Origin: Methanosarcinales archaeon
GTDB taxonomy: Archaea > Halobacteriota > Methanosarcinia > Methanotrichales > Methanotrichaceae
Reading direction: 5' to 3'
Assembly (NCBI GenBank): GCA_013415595.1
Contig: JAAEEW010000014.1
Coordinates: forward strand, 1 to 6,347
DNA length: 6,347 nt
This document shows positions 5,474 through 6,347 of the stretch, piece after piece (within the stretch, counting starts at the first letter, position 1; each line of letters starts with the position of its first letter). A program made the translations under genes and the position numbers. The notes under the pieces were generated by a model. The model was not told the DNA's origin. It did not search any database and worked only from the letters and a program-made list of their open reading frames with translations.

Positions 5474-5929
5474 ATGAACGAACTGGCCAAACTGTTCCTG
5501 AAGGAGAAGCCTTTCCAGGCACTTCTGGCAGTGGACGAGCTCGATCCGGCCTACGCCTCGCTGGTGGCCAGGCGGATCGACTCCACCTTTGCCTACACCA
5601 CCATCATCATATCGGAGATGGAGCGGGCGGGGCTGCTGAAATCCAGGCCGGAAGGCCGGGTCAGATATCTGAAGCTCACGGAGAGCGGCCAGAGAGCGGC
5701 CGAGGCCTTGAAGAACCTCCGGGCCGTTTTAGAGTATTCTTCGACCCACTGGAAAAGGCTGGAGCTGATCGAGGCGCTGGTGGCTTCAGCCGAAGGGTCG
5801 GCCGATCTTCCCCTGCAGGCCGGACCCCTGCGAAGGGACCTGGCATTGCTGAAGGGCCTGGATGGGGATCTGTCCCGCCTGGCAGAGGATCTGGACAGGC
5901 GGGTGTGCTCGCTCCTGGCTAGCCATTAA
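5474..5929 (+). CDS. Winged-helix DNA-binding regulator (MarR/PadR-like)
   Basis: The 151-residue protein has an N-terminal winged helix-turn-helix. A helix (about residues 12-34) is followed by a probable recognition helix, STFAYTTIIISEMERAGLL (37-55). A beta wing, SRPEGRVRYLKLTESG (57-72), shows the basic hairpin typical of MarR/PadR/ArsR-type transcription factors. The rest (about 73-151) is helical and leucine-rich, probably for dimerisation, with no Cys/His metal site or ligand domain evident. The ATG lies five bases after the lipoprotein stop. The ribosome-site-like GAAGGGA (5467-5473) touches the ATG, which is too close for normal initiation, so translation is probably coupled to the upstream gene. 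It may regulate its own operon, though no operator is proven. A T8 run downstream ends the unit. Confidence 0.8.
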   Translation: MNELAKLFLKEKPFQALLAVDELDPAYASLVARRIDSTFAYTTIIISEMERAGLLKSRPEGRVRYLKLTESGQRAAEALKNLRAVLEYSSTHWKRLELIEALVASAEGSADLPLQAGPLRRDLALLKGLDGDLSRLAEDLDRRVCSLLASH

Positions 5930-5983
5930 AGGCCGGCTTGAATTCCCAGGAATAAGCCCGCTTGAAGTTGCTCCCAGCGCCAA

Positions 5984-5991
5984 TTTTTTTT
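5984..5991 (+). terminator. Oligo-T terminator of the lipoprotein/regulator operon
   Basis: Eight consecutive T residues lie 54 bases after the regulator's stop codon. This is the longest T run in the window and a strong archaeal termination signal. A weak dyad ATTC-CCAG-GAAT lies a little upstream but is not required. Confidence 0.65.
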
Positions 5992-6155
5992 GCATCCATC
6001 AATAATTTCCGTCCCATCCACCCTTTCCCCATAGTCCGGCCTTCGTGTTTCTCAGGCAGAAAGTCTCGGACCTGATCACGGTTTACCCTGAAAAATTGCG
6101 GACTGGCAGTCGAGGTGCCATGATGCGGTCTGCAAATCGGTCTGTGGGATAAAAG

Positions 6156-6170
6156 CCGAAAAAAATTTAG
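6156..6170 (+). promoter_or_regulatory. BRE/TATA-like promoter of the phosphoesterase gene
   Basis: CCGAAAAAAATTTAG combines a purine-rich TFB element (CGAAA) with an A/T-rich TATA-like core. Its core is about 38 bases before the ATG at 6203, predicting a transcription start near 6190 and a very short leader that includes the GGAG ribosome site. Confidence 0.55.
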
Positions 6171-6202
6171 CTTTGGACTGCCCAGTACATCATGGAGATT
6201 TT

Positions 6203-6347
6203 ATGATAATAGCCGTATCTGATGTACATCTGGCCGAGAAGCCAGCAGACCCAAAGGTCAGAGCCGACGACAAAAAATTTGCGGACTTTCTGGACCACAT
6301 CGCCAGCAACCAGCTCAAGAAGGGAGGAGATCTGGTGCTGGTGGGAG
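6203..6347 (+). CDS. Calcineurin-like metallophosphoesterase, N-terminal fragment
   Basis: Forty-eight codons are present before the right edge cuts the gene. The protein starts MIIAVSDVHLAEK, where Asp7 and His9 form the D-x-H metal-binding motif that opens the calcineurin-like phosphoesterase domain. GGDLVLVG (residues 41-48) is the strand leading into the family's next block, G-D-x-x-D, and the next base visible is g, compatible with Asp. The start is supported by GGAG (6194-6197), five bases before the ATG, and by a promoter just upstream. The short distance between blocks resembles UDP-diacylglucosamine pyrophosphatase-like and other small archaeal phosphoesterases. Substrate cannot be told from this fragment, and the remaining metal ligands are outside the window. 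Confidence 0.85.
   Translation, partial: MIIAVSDVHLAEKPADPKVRADDKKFADFLDHIASNQLKKGGDLVLVG

Noticed and set aside
4809..5522. 237-codon minus-strand open frame
   Set aside because: It is antisense to the lipoprotein gene, with Val-His-Leu-rich shadow composition and no domain.
6104..6150. tRNA-Cys-like anticodon loop CTGCAAA with a nearby D-arm-like GTCGAGGTGCC
   Set aside because: The flanking bases do not form an anticodon stem, and there is no T-arm GTTCGAATC motif or acceptor stem.

Overview
The window looks like a chromosomal segment of a methanogenic archaeon, probably in or near the Methanosarcinales. A high-G+C member such as a Methanothrix (Methanosaeta) relative is my best guess, from gene content and protein style rather than any search. 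The archaeal assignment rests on a group II chaperonin (thermosome) with a Gly-Met-rich tail, an archaeal-type PurC, TATA-box promoters of the form TTTATATA, and oligo-T terminators. Coding sequence is visibly G/C-rich at third positions, while the intergenic stretches are more A/T-rich and carry several inverted repeats.

Layout: (1) 1-1083, minus strand: purB, adenylosuccinate lyase, cut by the left edge after 361 residues. (2) 1084-1350: divergent intergenic region with a clear TATA box and ribosome binding site for the next gene. (3) 1351-2994, plus: thermosome subunit, followed by an oligo-T terminator. (4) 2995-3377: intergenic region without a convincing gene, holding several hairpins, a second oligo-T run, a short direct repeat and an unexplained minus-strand open frame. 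(5) 3378-4292, plus: purC, SAICAR synthetase, possibly leaderless. (6) 4293-4577: a long interrupted hairpin at the purC stop, then a candidate promoter and a leader hairpin for the next unit. (7) 4578-5929, plus: a probable two-gene operon of a secreted lipoprotein and a winged-helix regulator. (8) 5930-6202: terminator, short repeats and a promoter. (9) 6203 to the right edge: the first 48 codons of a calcineurin-like metallophosphoesterase.

How the genes relate: PurC makes SAICAR and PurB releases fumarate from it to give AICAR. Two consecutive purine-synthesis steps therefore flank the chaperonin gene, although they face opposite ways and cannot share an mRNA. The lipoprotein and regulator genes are five bases apart and probably translationally coupled, which suggests a cell-envelope function with its own regulator; neither is a gene I can name. 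Nothing in the window indicates a mobile element, CRISPR array, defence system or RNA gene of a known family. The less ordinary parts are the structured non-coding stretches around 3000-3377 and 4291-4369 and the lipoprotein/regulator pair.
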